Positions 18,350-26,785 of a stretch of DNA of 45,454 nt are shown here, in pieces. Made by a program: the position numbers and the translations under genes. The notes beneath the pieces were generated by a model. That model was not told the origin of the DNA. It did not search any database and saw only the letters and a program-made list of their open reading frames with translations. The stretch comes from Lactococcus ileimucosae (lineage in GTDB: Bacteria > Bacillota > Bacilli > Lactobacillales > Streptococcaceae), in contig NZ_CALPDE010000018.1 of NCBI RefSeq assembly GCF_943193185.1, positions 1-45,454 on the forward strand, read 5' to 3'. Position 1 is the first letter of the stretch. Every line of letters starts with the position of its first letter.

Positions 18350-19722
18350 TTTTCTTCTCCTTCAAATTCAACATTATTTATCGCACGTTTTGAGGGTCTC
18401 AAAATGCTTGGGAGGAATAGTACAAGCACAGTAAAAGCTACAAGTAACCAGATACCCATTTGACCAAATGTTCCCCCAACACGACCGAGAAGTATACCAA
18501 TCGTACCAAAGTCAAAATCACCAAATGTAGCATTAGCAAATCCTAGATTTCCCAAGACTGGTAAAAGCCATGCTGGAAGGAAAGTAATTGCTAGCCCATT
18601 GACAAATGAACCGACAATAGCCCCTCGTCTTCCACCTGTCGCATTTCCATAAACACCTGCTGTTGCGCCACAAAAGAAATGTGGAACAAGCCCTGGGATT
18701 ATAAGCACTCCTCCAACAGCCCCCAGAATAGCCATGCCAACCAATCCTGCAGCAAAACTTGAGATAAAGCCGATGATTACGGCAGTTTGAGCGTATGGGA
18801 AGAACACTGCACAGTCAACCGCTGGTACCGCATTCGGAATAATCTTTTCAGCAATCCCTTGAAATGCAGGAAGTAAGTCTTGTAAAATCATACGAACACC
18901 AGCATAAACAATGGCAACCCCAACAGCAAACTTTAAGGCACTAATGATAGCAAACAAGTAAGGGGATTGTCCACCCGATAGTGTCATTACAAAGTCTGAT
19001 CCAGCTGCGATTGCAGAAACAAGATAGAAAATAATCATAATCAATGCAGTTGAAATTGTCGTATTACGTAAAAACCCAAATTTTTCCGAAACCTGAATAT
19101 CTTCTGTAGATTTAGAGCCTTTACCTACGAGTCCCCCAATCCAAGCCGAAATATAATATCCAACTGATCCAAAATGCCCCATCGCTATATCATCGCCATC
19201 TGTAACCTTGAGCGTATATTTTTGGCCAATTGCTGGAGAAATCGAACTCCATGCCCCCAGAAAGAATCCTCCAGTAGCTACAAGCATTGCGCCTTTAAAA
19301 CCAAGAGCACCGAGCACAGCCGAAAGCAAACAAGCCATAAAGAATGAATGGTGTCCTGTCAGAAAAATATATTTATAGCGCGTAATGCGAGCAATCAAGA
19401 GATTAACTACCAGTCCAACAATAAGGATAGACATTGTTTCAACACCTAGAATATCCTGTGCTGTTGCGACCACAGCTTCATTATTTGGAATGACTCCTGT
19501 AATGTGGAAGCCTTTTTCAATCATTTTGGACAAGGGATCCATTGCCCCTACAATAACATCTGCACCAGCTGCGAGCATCAAATAGCCAAGAATCGGCCCC
19601 AGAGTTCCTGTCATAACTTTATGCGCTGGCGCTCTTAATGCAAGTAGACCAACAAAAGCCACCATACCAATCAGAAACGCTGGTTCACTGAATAGATCTC
19701 TGACAAACTCTAAAAATATCAC
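18346..19722 (-). CDS. PTS EIIC of the ascorbate (UlaA/SgaT) family
   Basis: A 458-residue polytopic protein with about 11 helices. It matches UlaA-family permeases throughout, with the family regions TGHHSFFMACLLSAVLG, GDDIAMGHFGSVGYY and HFFCGATAGVYGNATGGRRGA. It should translocate and phosphorylate a sugar or sugar acid using phosphate passed from the IIA and IIB encoded upstream. Members transport ascorbate, but the family also serves other, mostly undefined, substrates. No ascorbate-6-phosphate lactonase or L-ribulose-5-phosphate epimerase gene accompanies it, so ascorbate is not assured. Confidence 0.9.
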   Translation of the reverse strand: MIFLEFVRDLFSEPAFLIGMVAFVGLLALRAPAHKVMTGTLGPILGYLMLAAGADVIVGAMDPLSKMIEKGFHITGVIPNNEAVVATAQDILGVETMSILIVGLVVNLLIARITRYKYIFLTGHHSFFMACLLSAVLGALGFKGAMLVATGGFFLGAWSSISPAIGQKYTLKVTDGDDIAMGHFGSVGYYISAWIGGLVGKGSKSTEDIQVSEKFGFLRNTTISTALIMIIFYLVSAIAAGSDFVMTLSGGQSPYLFAIISALKFAVGVAIVYAGVRMILQDLLPAFQGIAEKIIPNAVPAVDCAVFFPYAQTAVIIGFISSFAAGLVGMAILGAVGGVLIIPGLVPHFFCGATAGVYGNATGGRRGAIVGSFVNGLAITFLPAWLLPVLGNLGFANATFGDFDFGTIGILLGRVGGTFGQMGIWLLVAFTVLVLFLPSILRPSKRAINNVEFEGEEK

Positions 19723-19759
19723 CTTTAATCCTCCTAAAATTATTTATAGACAATTGAAG

Positions 19760-20047
19760 TTATTCTTTTTCTGCCACAATCTCTTGCAAAACAGGAAGAA
19801 CATCTTCTGTAATTTGTTTTTTATTCACATAGCTACGTACAACTGCTACTTTTTTCCCCTCAGGGAACTGGTTCGCAAATTCATCCACAGTAACAAATAA
19901 ATCGGCTGCTTCTCCCATTGCTGCGTTAAAGTCACTTGGTCTTGCATCCACTTCGATTCCATTTGCTTTTGCAATTTGATTTACTTTCATAGCAAGTAAG
20001 TTGCTACTTCCTATACCATTTCCGCATACTGTAATTACTTTTAACAT
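19760..20047 (-). CDS. PTS EIIB of the ascorbate/galactitol type
   Basis: A 95-residue cytoplasmic phosphocarrier. Cys8 in ITVCGNGIGSS is the phosphorylated residue and is intact. It passes phosphate from the IIA domain protein to the substrate bound in the UlaA-type EIIC encoded 37 nt downstream. It follows the IIA gene by 3 nt. The length equals UlaB/SgaB proteins. Confidence 0.9.
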   Translation of the reverse strand: MLKVITVCGNGIGSSNLLAMKVNQIAKANGIEVDARPSDFNAAMGEAADLFVTVDEFANQFPEGKKVAVVRSYVNKKQITEDVLPVLQEIVAEKE

Positions 20048-20050
20048 CTT

Positions 20051-20509
20051 CTAAGTCTCCTTCTGAATAATTTCATTTGCTTTTTCAATAAAAGTTTGTT
20101 TTTCTTTAGTTTCCAGTAACAGCTCCACTTTTTCTTCATCATCAATCAAGGAAGAAATTTGTGTCAGCAGCTCCAGATGCTCGGTATTGTTTCTAGTGGC
20201 TAAACAGATAATCAATGATACATCCTCTGTTTCGCTAAATGCTACGCCCTCTTCTAAACGTAAAATGCTCACTGATGTCGCCTTTGCACCTGACTCTGGC
20301 CGTGCATGAGGTAAAGCCACTTTCGGTACAAGTACGATATACTCACCGTGTTCAATCACATTTTGAATCATCGCGTCAATATAGCGTTCTTCAATTAGTC
20401 CGTTTTCCAAAAGTGGTTGAGCAGCGCACCGTATTGCTTCTTGCCAAGTTTCGACCTTGTCTTTGAATTGAATATAAGGATTGAAAATTTCTTTTTCTCT
20501 TTTTTTCAT
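20051..20509 (-). CDS. PTS EIIA (fructose/mannitol/ascorbate type)
   Basis: About 152 residues from ATG 20509. The frame is open to 20563, but that would overlap the upstream regulator by 40 nt, and the chosen ATG follows the regulator stop by about 15 nt. The phosphorylated His is in VALPHARPESGAK. It accepts phosphate from HPr and hands it to the IIB encoded next. It is also the likely partner that phosphorylates the PRD regulator encoded upstream. Confidence 0.85.
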   Translation of the reverse strand: MKKREKEIFNPYIQFKDKVETWQEAIRCAAQPLLENGLIEERYIDAMIQNVIEHGEYIVLVPKVALPHARPESGAKATSVSILRLEEGVAFSETEDVSLIICLATRNNTEHLELLTQISSLIDDEEKVELLLETKEKQTFIEKANEIIQKET

Positions 20510-20523
20510 GACTTTTATTCTAT

Positions 20524-22149
20524 TTAAATATTCCTTTCTTCTATCATCTTGGAAATAAACCACTCCTTGTCACTCATTCCTCTGATAATCATCTTCATCA
20601 CAGGTTCCATTGTTTTATAATTTTCTGGTACCATAAGTAAGACTATAATATCTACCTCTTTTCCTCCCCAGCTGATTGGATTATTCAATACCACAGCCGA
20701 AATGTTCTTCTTGTTAACATATTTGGGGCTCCCATGTGGCAAAGCAAATCCATTTTCTAGATAGGTTCCTATTTTTTCTGACTCCCAAAGTGACAGCATA
20801 AAGTTAGCTTTTTGACGAGCGTCATCAAACTCATGCTGCGCAATCAGATAGTTCAATACTTCTTCTCGAGTCTTTAAGTCCAAAAAATAAATGTGATCAA
20901 AAAGGTCTACTTTTTTTACATTTTCTAACAGTAAATCTTGCTTCTTTTCCTCCTCAATAAAATCTATAAATTGATTCATAATGGCTTTCATATCTTTAGC
21001 CGTAAGCATGGTCGTAACTTTGACAACTGGTTTTTCTAGCTTAGGCAAATCCATTGTCGTCACGACAAATGCAACCTTGCTCATATCAACATTCTCTAGA
21101 TGTGTCACTGATACCGTTTCAATACTGGTGCTACTTGGTAGAATATGAGCAATCTTAGCAGAAATGTAAGAGCTTGCACCAACACCATTTGGACAGACAA
21201 GTAAGATTTTATTTACCCTTTTCACACGTTCAATCGCTGCTTGAAAATGAATAACAATAAAACCTAATTCATCATCAGAGAGTTCAAGCGGATATTGCTT
21301 ATCAAAATCCTGCAAAGCTAACCAGACAATACCGTACAGCGCAGGGTAACGTTTTTTCATTTCCTCAGTCAAAGGGTTATGTACTGAATTTTGCGCCTCT
21401 GTTCGTAATAAAAGTTGATAGAGGTGGACAGCAAGCTCTTCTTGCAAACGTCCATCACTCAAAATAGCAATATCGATATTCTCACAAACTCTTTTTATAA
21501 AGCGTTCAGTTTCTTTGCGAAACTTGAGCGGCACACTATCTTGACTTTCGAAAATATTCCAGCCACTCCCCGCAATAATATAACTAAGATGTTGAAGTTC
21601 TTCCAAAGAAAACTGATAAATTCCAGAAGCTTCAATTTTTTGAAGTAAATCATGAGTAAAAGGATAAATATTAAATCCTGATATAAGTTCCTCTAATTTA
21701 TCTCTTTCTTGGATCTCAATATACTTTCCTGCTCTACCACGTTGCACCATAACAGTGATGGAAACAACTATATTTTGCCCATAGCTTTCTGAAATATCAA
21801 GTTTTCTTTCTCTCAGAAGTTGATAAAAAATGGCAGATATATGTGACAATAAAGCCTCGTCAATGAAGTAATTTCTTCTTTCATCTGACAATGCAGCCAG
21901 TATAATTTGTTTTATTACTTTTTGAAATTGTGCCTCAGCAGCTTTGAGATAAGTTCCTGAATTGTCAAAAGTCATTTTCAATCCTTCACGAGCCAACAGT
22001 TTTTTTATGTAGGATATATCATTGGCAATACTACTTCTTGAGACAAAATACTCTTCAGAAAGCTTTTTGTAGCTTAAGTGTTCCTGATTCATCAAGCGTT
22101 CTAAGATAACAAATTTACGCTGCTGGCTGTTAGGAATTTCTCCTTTCAT
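20524..22149 (-). CDS. BglG-family PRD regulator with EIIB and EIIA domains
   Basis: 541 residues. N-terminal HTH segments (residues about 10-60, KLSEEYFVSRSSIANDISYIKKLL) mark a DNA-binding activator, not an RNA-binding antiterminator. Two PRD regions follow (about 165-270 and 270-345, with ELGFIVIHFQAAIER). Then comes an EIIB-like domain with Cys in ILLVCPNGVGASSY, and a C-terminal EIIA domain with active His in GFALPHGSP. The ATG has a strong GGGGAGG ribosome site. It is the first gene of the PTS operon and should activate it when the PTS is dephosphorylated by substrate uptake. Confidence 0.9.
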   Translation of the reverse strand: MKGEIPNSQQRKFVILERLMNQEHLSYKKLSEEYFVSRSSIANDISYIKKLLAREGLKMTFDNSGTYLKAAEAQFQKVIKQIILAALSDERRNYFIDEALLSHISAIFYQLLRERKLDISESYGQNIVVSITVMVQRGRAGKYIEIQERDKLEELISGFNIYPFTHDLLQKIEASGIYQFSLEELQHLSYIIAGSGWNIFESQDSVPLKFRKETERFIKRVCENIDIAILSDGRLQEELAVHLYQLLLRTEAQNSVHNPLTEEMKKRYPALYGIVWLALQDFDKQYPLELSDDELGFIVIHFQAAIERVKRVNKILLVCPNGVGASSYISAKIAHILPSSTSIETVSVTHLENVDMSKVAFVVTTMDLPKLEKPVVKVTTMLTAKDMKAIMNQFIDFIEEEKKQDLLLENVKKVDLFDHIYFLDLKTREEVLNYLIAQHEFDDARQKANFMLSLWESEKIGTYLENGFALPHGSPKYVNKKNISAVVLNNPISWGGKEVDIIVLLMVPENYKTMEPVMKMIIRGMSDKEWFISKMIEERNI

Positions 22150-22180
22150 TACGACCTCCCCTCTTTTTGAATACGGTTAC

Positions 22181-22189
22181 ATTTTAACA
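22181..22189 (-). promoter_or_regulatory. Promoter of the UlaA-type PTS operon (extended -10)
   Basis: TGTTAAAAT on the minus strand (hexamer at 22181-22186), about 31 nt upstream of the regulator ATG. The -35 region is weak, consistent with an activator-dependent promoter. Confidence 0.45.
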
Positions 22190-22290
22190 TAGATGTACTT
22201 TTACAGGAAGACCAAATTTAAGAAAATTTAATCTATAAAAAACTGAACACTTAAAAAATTACTGAAAATAAGCTTCTATAAAATAAAAAA

Positions 22291-22330
22291 ATGCCTCACT
22301 AAGGCAACATTTGTATGTTTTAGTGAAGCA
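22291..22330 (-). terminator. Terminator of the polysaccharide glycosyltransferase operon
   Basis: On the minus strand TGCTTCACTAA pairs with TTAGTGAGGCA around a 17-nt loop and is followed by T7. It lies just after the glycosyltransferase stop. Confidence 0.75.
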
Positions 22331-22341
22331 CTTTTATTTTT

Positions 22342-23625
22342 TTAATCTTTCATCTTGGTACGTGTTGGACTTACCCAAGTTCCCTCACCTTGAAGGCCCA
22401 TGACTGCTTTGAGAGCTGGGAGGAAGGTTGTGATGATGGTCAGAGTATTGACCTGCCAATACCAGAGCATATAAACGGGGGCAAAGAAAAGATATTTCAG
22501 TTTTTTGGCATGATTGTCCATAACCAAAGCTGCAAAAAGCTGCCATGATCCGACAATCGCCATAAAGGAGTAAAAGACAAATATCATGTCAACATAATGT
22601 AACAGCGCCTCTGTTTGTTGGCTGAGTATCAACCAGAAAAAGCGAAAGAGCATATAAAAAAGTCCAAAACAATAAAGGAAGCTCCACAAGATAGACCCCG
22701 TCTGATCAATCATCATTACCACTTGACTGATATGCTTTAGCGGATGTTTAAAAACCTTGAAAAAATTAGTAAAGTAAACTTCGATTCCACCTTTAGCCCA
22801 ACGTTTCCGTTGTTTATAAAGCATTTCCAAAGTACTTGGCACATTCATATAAAACATAATGTCAGGGTCAAACAGAGCTTGCCAGCCATTCAACTGATGA
22901 TCCCAAGTAATGGAGATATCTTCTGTTGCTCTGTCTTGACGAAAGAGTCCTGCATCGTAAACAGCAGCCTTACGATACATTGTATTGGCACCAGAATAAG
23001 CATACATAGAGCCCAAAAGTCCTAATTGACTCCGCTTGATAATTCCTACAATGGATGAAAATTCAACCGTCTGCGACTTTTCTAATAGAAGTGAACGGTT
23101 TTGGACATCCATATTGGCCGTTACGGCAGCACAGTTTTGGTAAGCAGGATCCATGAAATAATTCATATACTTGATGAGCGCATCTGGTTCAGGCACAGTG
23201 TCCGCATCATTTGAAAGAACAAATTCGCCTTTACAAAAAGATATTCCGATGTTAAAAGCGTGCGCTTTCCCCTTATTTTTCTCCACATGAAGCACTCTGA
23301 GATTCGAGTAACGGAAAGCAAGAGAGGCGAGAATTTCCGAAGTCATATCATAGGAGCCATCGTCACAAACCAGCACCTCATAGTTTTCATAGTTGAGCTC
23401 ATTCATCAGATACTCAATGGTTTCTTCAATCATCACTTCTTCATTGTGTGCAGGAATCATGATCGAAACCATCGGTTGCTCTGCTGCTGCGATGGGCTGG
23501 AACTTACGGTTTCGTCCGCTGTAGAAATAGCGGTAATAAATCCCTCCAATGGTCCAACCTACTGCACCAATCAAAGGATAGCAGACAAGCACCCAAAATA
23601 GATTTTGCAGTATAGAGTCACTCAT
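22342..23625 (-). CDS. Processive GT2 membrane glycosyltransferase, PgaC/IcaA-like
   Basis: About 427 residues from ATG 23625, which has GGAGG 8 nt upstream; the frame is open to 23661. One N-terminal helix is followed by a cytoplasmic GT-A domain (about residues 50-290) with all processive GT2 marks: IPAHNEE, CDDGS, the DAD metal site, TEDIS catalytic base and the QRKRW acceptor-site motif (Q-x-x-R-W). Three to four C-terminal helices form the export channel. This matches poly-N-acetylglucosamine, hyaluronan and cellulose synthases, with PgaC/IcaA the closest by feel. The start overlaps the end of the upstream small membrane gene by 8 nt. The polymer is not known. Confidence 0.85.
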   Translation of the reverse strand: MSDSILQNLFWVLVCYPLIGAVGWTIGGIYYRYFYSGRNRKFQPIAAAEQPMVSIMIPAHNEEVMIEETIEYLMNELNYENYEVLVCDDGSYDMTSEILASLAFRYSNLRVLHVEKNKGKAHAFNIGISFCKGEFVLSNDADTVPEPDALIKYMNYFMDPAYQNCAAVTANMDVQNRSLLLEKSQTVEFSSIVGIIKRSQLGLLGSMYAYSGANTMYRKAAVYDAGLFRQDRATEDISITWDHQLNGWQALFDPDIMFYMNVPSTLEMLYKQRKRWAKGGIEVYFTNFFKVFKHPLKHISQVVMMIDQTGSILWSFLYCFGLFYMLFRFFWLILSQQTEALLHYVDMIFVFYSFMAIVGSWQLFAALVMDNHAKKLKYLFFAPVYMLWYWQVNTLTIITTFLPALKAVMGLQGEGTWVSPTRTKMKD

Positions 23626-24136
23626 AAGGATAACCTCCGTCCTTGAAACGTTCATGAGCAAAGCCTGTGTCTAGATTTTTTTCAGGAACGACAGAATAAT
23701 AATCGACATTTTCACGAAATTCGCGATTCCCAAATCTTTCAGTATAAGCTTCTTCCAAAATCGCACAACGGGCCGCAGCACGTTCTTCATCGTATGTTTT
23801 TCTCTCCGGATAATTTTTTTTCAAATTACGGTTATTTCTCAGTAGAAAAAATCCTCCAATAATGATGAAAACGAGCAAGGAGAGAATCACCATGATAAAA
23901 AGGTCACGAGCCAATATCAAACCATCTGCCCAAGTCCAACGATAGATATTTCTCCAAATCCGTTGTCTGGAGACAGAGTTTATCAAAGTCAAAAGTGGGA
24001 AGATAATCATCCACCAAAAAGCCAGAGTAACTAAGGTTTGACGTAATTTAAGTAAAAAATTTCCTCCTTCAAAATATTTATCCTTGACAAAATCTTTTGT
24101 CGCATCAGATTGCCTTTCTTTTTCTTTACTATTCAT
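23618..24136 (-). CDS. Small two-helix membrane protein, PgaD-like partner of the glycosyltransferase
   Basis: 172 residues with two transmembrane helices (about 34-54 and 76-98) and a charged cytoplasmic C-terminal half. PgaD, the partner E. coli PgaC needs, has the same two-helix layout. Similarity is architectural; I cannot claim homology. The gene overlaps the glycosyltransferase start by 8 nt, so the two products are probably made in equal amounts and work together. The C-terminal 70 residues (KTYDEERAAARCAILEEAYTERFGNREF...) are rich in charge and have no motif I recognise. Confidence 0.65.
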   Translation of the reverse strand: MNSKEKERQSDATKDFVKDKYFEGGNFLLKLRQTLVTLAFWWMIIFPLLTLINSVSRQRIWRNIYRWTWADGLILARDLFIMVILSLLVFIIIGGFFLLRNNRNLKKNYPERKTYDEERAAARCAILEEAYTERFGNREFRENVDYYSVVPEKNLDTGFAHERFKDGGYPYE

Positions 24137-24154
24137 CTCTTTTACTTTCTATGC

Positions 24155-24820
24155 TCATTCAAAAATTTCAGCCAAGAAATTAAGATAACGATTTTGTCGC
24201 TCTCTTTCAATCAATGGTATCTCATCTTCTCCCAAAAGAACGTGTGCACTGTCCTTATTTTTAATATCTTGCTCCAGCTTGTTGATGGCTTTTTCTAGGG
24301 TCATCTCTGGATTATTTTCCTGTGTTCGGATTAAAAAAGTAACTGACCTTACAGATAAAAACTTGTCTGGGATACGTGAATGCATCAGTAGTCCTGACTC
24401 TAAAATATTTTTAAGTTCTAGGCCTATCTCATTTTTCTGATCATTCATGGCTTGATAAACTCTTTTTTTAACACGCTTCGCTCCAAATTTTATCCACCCT
24501 TGGCGCCAGCTGTGCATTACAAAAAGATAAGAATACACGGCAAAAGATGAACATAAAAGTAAGATACCAACAATCACAATGTAAGGGTTATCCAAAGTTT
24601 CCCCAAAAGTAGTCACTGAAATTAAATCCGTTGTCTCAATAATTACAAATATAATAAGAAGTGTCGCAGGTATAATAAGGGAAAACAGCATTGCCATCGT
24701 TGCTGCTTCTTCTGTCTGTTTTTTTCTTGCCTCACGTTTCAAGTTATCTCGCTTACGAATATTTTCTTGAAGCTGCTCTAATATGTCTAAAACGGCATAA
24801 GAATATTCTATATCTGTCAT
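24155..24820 (-). CDS. Uncharacterised two-helix membrane protein of the polysaccharide operon
   Basis: 221 residues, not recognised. A predicted coiled N-terminus (DILEQLQENIRKRDNLKREARKKQTEEAA) is followed by two helices (about 43-65 and 82-105), then a basic, helical cytoplasmic C-terminal region ending in ERERQNRYLNFLAEIFE. A GAGGTGA ribosome site precedes the ATG. It lies 18 nt upstream of the PgaD-like gene and is the first gene of a three-gene operon ending at 22291. A regulatory or scaffolding role for the synthase is inferred from position only. Confidence 0.6.
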   Translation of the reverse strand: MTDIEYSYAVLDILEQLQENIRKRDNLKREARKKQTEEAATMAMLFSLIIPATLLIIFVIIETTDLISVTTFGETLDNPYIVIVGILLLCSSFAVYSYLFVMHSWRQGWIKFGAKRVKKRVYQAMNDQKNEIGLELKNILESGLLMHSRIPDKFLSVRSVTFLIRTQENNPEMTLEKAINKLEQDIKNKDSAHVLLGEDEIPLIERERQNRYLNFLAEIFE

Positions 24821-24952
24821 TCACATCACCTCTTTTACACCATTGTAACATTTTCATCTATTAAATAAAATAAATTTCAGAAAGTAAGATAAACATATAG
24901 AAAATTTGAGAGCCAGATCGTTTTCTTGTGCTACTTCCTCCTAAAATTTGTG

Positions 24953-24981
24953 AAAAAAAAAGAGAAACTCCAATGAGTTTC
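24953..24981 (-). terminator. tpiA terminator
   Basis: GAAACTC (24964-24970) and GAGTTTC (24975-24981), 7-bp stem. It is followed on the minus strand by a T-rich run with eight consecutive T (24953-24961). It sits 12 nt beyond the tpiA stop codon. Confidence 0.85.
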
Positions 24982-24993
24982 ACTTTCAACCAA

Positions 24994-25752
24994 TTATTTG
25001 TAAATTTCAAGTAGACCAAGGAAAGAATCTGCTTCAAGTGAAGCTCCACCAACCAAGGCACCGTCGATATTTTCTTTAGACATAAGTTCTGCAACTGTTT
25101 CAGGTTTTACAGAACCACCATATTGGATACGTACTGCATCTGCAACTTCCTTGCCATAAAGTTTTTCAACAGTTGAACGAACAACCCCACAAGTTTCGTC
25201 AGCGATTTCAGCTGTTGCAGTTTTACCTGTACCGATAGCCCAGATTGGTTCGTAAGCGATGACCATGTTCGCAACATCCTTACCGTCAATACCAGCGAGA
25301 CCAGCTTCGATTTGAGCTGAAACCCACTCTGCTGTTTTACCAGCTTCGAAAGTTTCAAGTGTTTCACCACAGCAAAGGATTGGTGTTACACCAGCCTCAA
25401 TAAGCGCTTTCGCTTTTTTATTGATGTCTTCGTCTGTTTCGTGGAAATATTCACGACGTTCGCTATGACCAATGATAGAGTACTCAATACCTTCAGCTGC
25501 AAGCATGGCAGGAGCAATTTCACCAGTGAAAGCTCCTGAATTTTCAAAGTAAACATTTTCAGCTGCAACTTTAAGTGGGTTATTTCCGCGTTCTTGCACC
25601 ATTGATACAAGGTAAAGTGCAGGTGCTGCAATAGCAACATCTACTTTGTCTTCTGCTGGCAATTTGCCATCAATCTTTGCGATAAATTCTTTAACCTCTT
25701 TGAGGTTTTTATTCAATTTCCAGTTACCAGCGATAATAGGTTTACGTGACAT
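24994..25752 (-). CDS. tpiA: Triosephosphate isomerase
   Basis: A glycolytic TIM-barrel enzyme interconverting dihydroxyacetone phosphate and glyceraldehyde 3-phosphate. At 252 residues it has normal length. N-terminal Asn/Lys are in AGNWKLNK; the catalytic His is in [12 protein letters not shown]; the catalytic Glu is in [14 protein letters not shown] (flexible loop 6). The phosphate-binding [10 protein letters not shown] and GALVGGASL segments are intact. A strong AAGGAG lies before the ATG. It is monocistronic, between an extended -10 promoter and its own terminator. Frames on the same stretch contain long shadow ORFs, as expected of a highly biased, highly expressed gene. Confidence 0.98.
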   Translation of the reverse strand: MSRKPIIAGNWKLNKNLKEVKEFIAKIDGKLPAEDKVDVAIAAPALYLVSMVQERGNNPLKVAAENVYFENSGAFTGEIAPAMLAAEGIEYSIIGHSERREYFHETDEDINKKAKALIEAGVTPILCCGETLETFEAGKTAEWVSAQIEAGLAGIDGKDVANMVIAYEPIWAIGTGKTATAEIADETCGVVRSTVEKLYGKEVADAVRIQYGGSVKPETVAELMSKENIDGALVGGASLEADSFLGLLEIYK

Positions 25753-25785
25753 TATTAATGTTCTCCTTAAAAATTGTTCTTATTA

Positions 25786-25794
25786 AGTATATCA
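25786..25794 (-). promoter_or_regulatory. tpiA promoter (extended -10)
   Basis: TGATATACT on the minus strand, hexamer at 25786-25791, about 33 nt upstream of the ATG. Confidence 0.55.
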
Positions 25795-25854
25795 CAATCT
25801 GAAACTTTCTGCTAAGATTAATGTTCTATTTTCGCGAAAGACAGATTTAGAAAA

Positions 25855-25873
25855 GCCTTATTCCAGATAAGAC
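25855..25873 (-). terminator. Weak terminator after ribF
   Basis: GCCTTAT (25855-25861) pairs with ATAAGAC (25867-25873), including one G-T pair. Only a short T-run follows on the minus strand. Confidence 0.35.
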
Positions 25874-25878
25874 TTACT

Positions 25879-26784
25879 TTACTTTTCTTGATATTGGCGT
25901 GCTTTTTTTTCATCCTCTTTCATCTGAGCAATTAGAGCATCAATACTTTCAAACTTAATCATGTCACGGATTTTATCTAACCAAAGGACAGTTAGTTTTT
26001 CTCCATAAAGATCCAGATCCTTGTCGAAAATATGAATTTCTACTGTCTTTTCTTTGCCATTAAAAGTTTCGTTGTAGCCGATTGAGGCGAACCCTCTTTG
26101 CCGTTTTCCTTGTAATAAGACATCAACGGTATAAACTCCGGGAGACGGAATATGAATAAAGTCCTTTATGGCTAGATTAGCCGTTGGGTAGCCAATCGTA
26201 CGACCACGAGCAAAGCCATGCACGACAATTCCAGTGATTTCATAAGGATAACCCAAAAGTACATTGGCTGCTGCAATATCTCCCGTTTTCACTAATTCAC
26301 GAATACGTGTAGATGAGATTTTTCCTTTTTCATCAGAGACTTCTGGAACAACAACAACTTTGTACTGGTCATTGCCTTTGAGCTGTGTCATGTCTGAGCC
26401 TGTCTTATGATCAAAACCTGTGATAACAACTTTAGGCAAGAATTTATCGAGGACATTCTTGGAGAACTCCTCTGCAGTCTGTTTTGCAAAACGAGAAGTA
26501 AAATCCTTAAAGATAAGATAGTCTACACCATTTTCTGCAAACAGTGCTTCTCGTTTCTTATCACTGGTTAATTTCAAGAGCATATCAGGTTCAAACTTTT
26601 GAAAGATGAGCGTTGGTTTTTCTGGAAAGGTTAAGACGGCAATTTTCAAATTCAAAACCGCTGCGAGTTTTTTTGCTTCTGCAAAAAGAGCTTGGTGTCC
26701 TCGATGCAAGCCATCAAAATAACCTAAAACAAGGACAGTTGGTTCATTCCAATTTTCAATTTCGTCAAAATACAAAGTTTTCAT
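25879..26784 (-). CDS. ribF: Bifunctional riboflavin kinase / FAD synthetase
   Basis: A 301-residue cytoplasmic enzyme making FMN from riboflavin and FAD from FMN. The N-terminal adenylyltransferase domain has VLGYFDGLHRGHQALF (HxGH-like nucleotide site) and a SSTRIRELV motif. The C-terminal kinase domain has GFARGRTIGYPTANLAI, the ATP/flavin PTAN motif, and ends in a helical tail. It follows truB by 1 nt on the same strand, the classical Firmicutes truB-ribF pair. Confidence 0.97.
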   Translation of the reverse strand: MKTLYFDEIENWNEPTVLVLGYFDGLHRGHQALFAEAKKLAAVLNLKIAVLTFPEKPTLIFQKFEPDMLLKLTSDKKREALFAENGVDYLIFKDFTSRFAKQTAEEFSKNVLDKFLPKVVITGFDHKTGSDMTQLKGNDQYKVVVVPEVSDEKGKISSTRIRELVKTGDIAAANVLLGYPYEITGIVVHGFARGRTIGYPTANLAIKDFIHIPSPGVYTVDVLLQGKRQRGFASIGYNETFNGKEKTVEIHIFDKDLDLYGEKLTVLWLDKIRDMIKFESIDALIAQMKEDEKKARQYQEK

Positions 26785-26785
26785 T

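Noticed and set aside
25107-25640. Two minus-strand ORFs of 84-87 codons within tpiA
   Set aside because: Out-of-frame shadows of a codon-biased glycolytic gene, with leucine- and lysine-rich nonsense composition.
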